Made by a program: the position numbers and the translations under genes. This document shows, in pieces, positions 63,882 through 64,000 of a DNA stretch of 64,000 nucleotides. The DNA is from Acidimicrobiia bacterium (lineage in GTDB: Bacteria > Actinomycetota > Acidimicrobiia > Spongiisociales > UBA11373). The notes under the pieces were generated by a model, which was not told where the DNA came from, did no database searches, and was given only the letters and a program-made list of their open reading frames with translations. Location: assembly GCA_040902765.1 (NCBI GenBank), contig JBBDWO010000002.1, positions 147,299 through 211,298 of the forward strand, written 5' to 3'. The stretch's first letter is position 1. Every line of letters begins with the position of its first letter.

Positions 63882-64000
63882 TCCCTCCCCCCGAAGGGGG
63901 GAGTACCTGGCGGCGAAGCCGTCAGGGGAGGGGGGAGGGCGATCGCTACGAGGGCTTCGCGACGCGTCTGGCCTCCCCCTCCGTCATCGGCCTTCGGCCG
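63882..64000. repeat. Composite GC-rich palindromic repeat, copy 3 (runs off window)
   Basis: CCTCCCCCCGAAGGGGGGAG and TACC, GTCAGGGGAGGGGGGAGGGC, linker GCTTCGCGACGCGTCTGG, CCTCCCCCTCCGTCA, CGGCCTTCGGCCG to the edge. Same order of modules as copy 1. Confidence 0.75.

Overview
The window is a high-GC actinobacterial (Actinomycetota) chromosome segment that includes the replication origin. Gene order is close to that around oriC in mycobacteria and streptomycetes: fhaA-fhaB-pstP-rodA-pbpA-pknB, pabA, crgA, then DUF3566-gyrA-gyrB-dciA-recF-dnaN-dnaA, oriC, rpmH-rnpA-yidD-yidC-jag-rsmG-parA-parB, and a cwlM-like/trxA/trxB/anti-sigma/sigma block. The class cannot be fixed from this sequence alone. 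An uncultured Acidimicrobiia-like lineage is my best guess, held weakly.

Layout: 1-9.5 kb holds the start of a membrane pyrophosphatase (cut by the window edge), a DUF885 protein, a chromate transporter and a seven-gene Mrp Na+/H+ antiporter operon with overlapping stops and starts. 2.3-12.7 kb carries all four serine tRNA isoacceptors plus seryl-tRNA synthetase, tadA and a menaquinone-type methyltransferase. 12.7-22.4 kb is the Ser/Thr phospho-signalling and cell-wall elongation cluster. 22.4-28.4 kb has a thiolase, tRNA-Ala, tRNA-Ile, a small degraded accessory patch bounded by a 52-bp tRNA-Ile repeat (likely an old integration), a hydrolase and rmuC. 28.5-34.5 kb has surE, an M23 protein and a vitamin B12 importer (btuFCD) under a cobalamin riboswitch. 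34.5-49.5 kb is the origin region; genes left of oriC are on the minus strand and genes right of it on the plus strand, so both arms are co-oriented with replication. 49.5-63.7 kb has redox and stress regulators, a histone-deacetylase-like hydrolase, a lone PilT ATPase, CCA nucleotidyltransferase, a GMC alcohol oxidase, an MFS-cNMP fusion and a RimK/zinc-protease pair.

Two genome-wide habits stand out. First, many genes lack a Shine-Dalgarno sequence and instead have a TANNNT -10 box 6-8 nt before the start codon, which implies leaderless mRNAs. Second, most larger intergenic gaps contain tandem arrays of a 7-bp unit. The unit differs from gap to gap but the period is always seven; some arrays are arranged as inverted pairs, and some supply the stop codon of the upstream gene. 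A separate GC-rich palindromic dispersed repeat occurs at 33.3 kb and at the right edge.

Several genes are broken by a single-base shift inside or next to a G/C run. These could be assembly errors rather than true pseudogenes.
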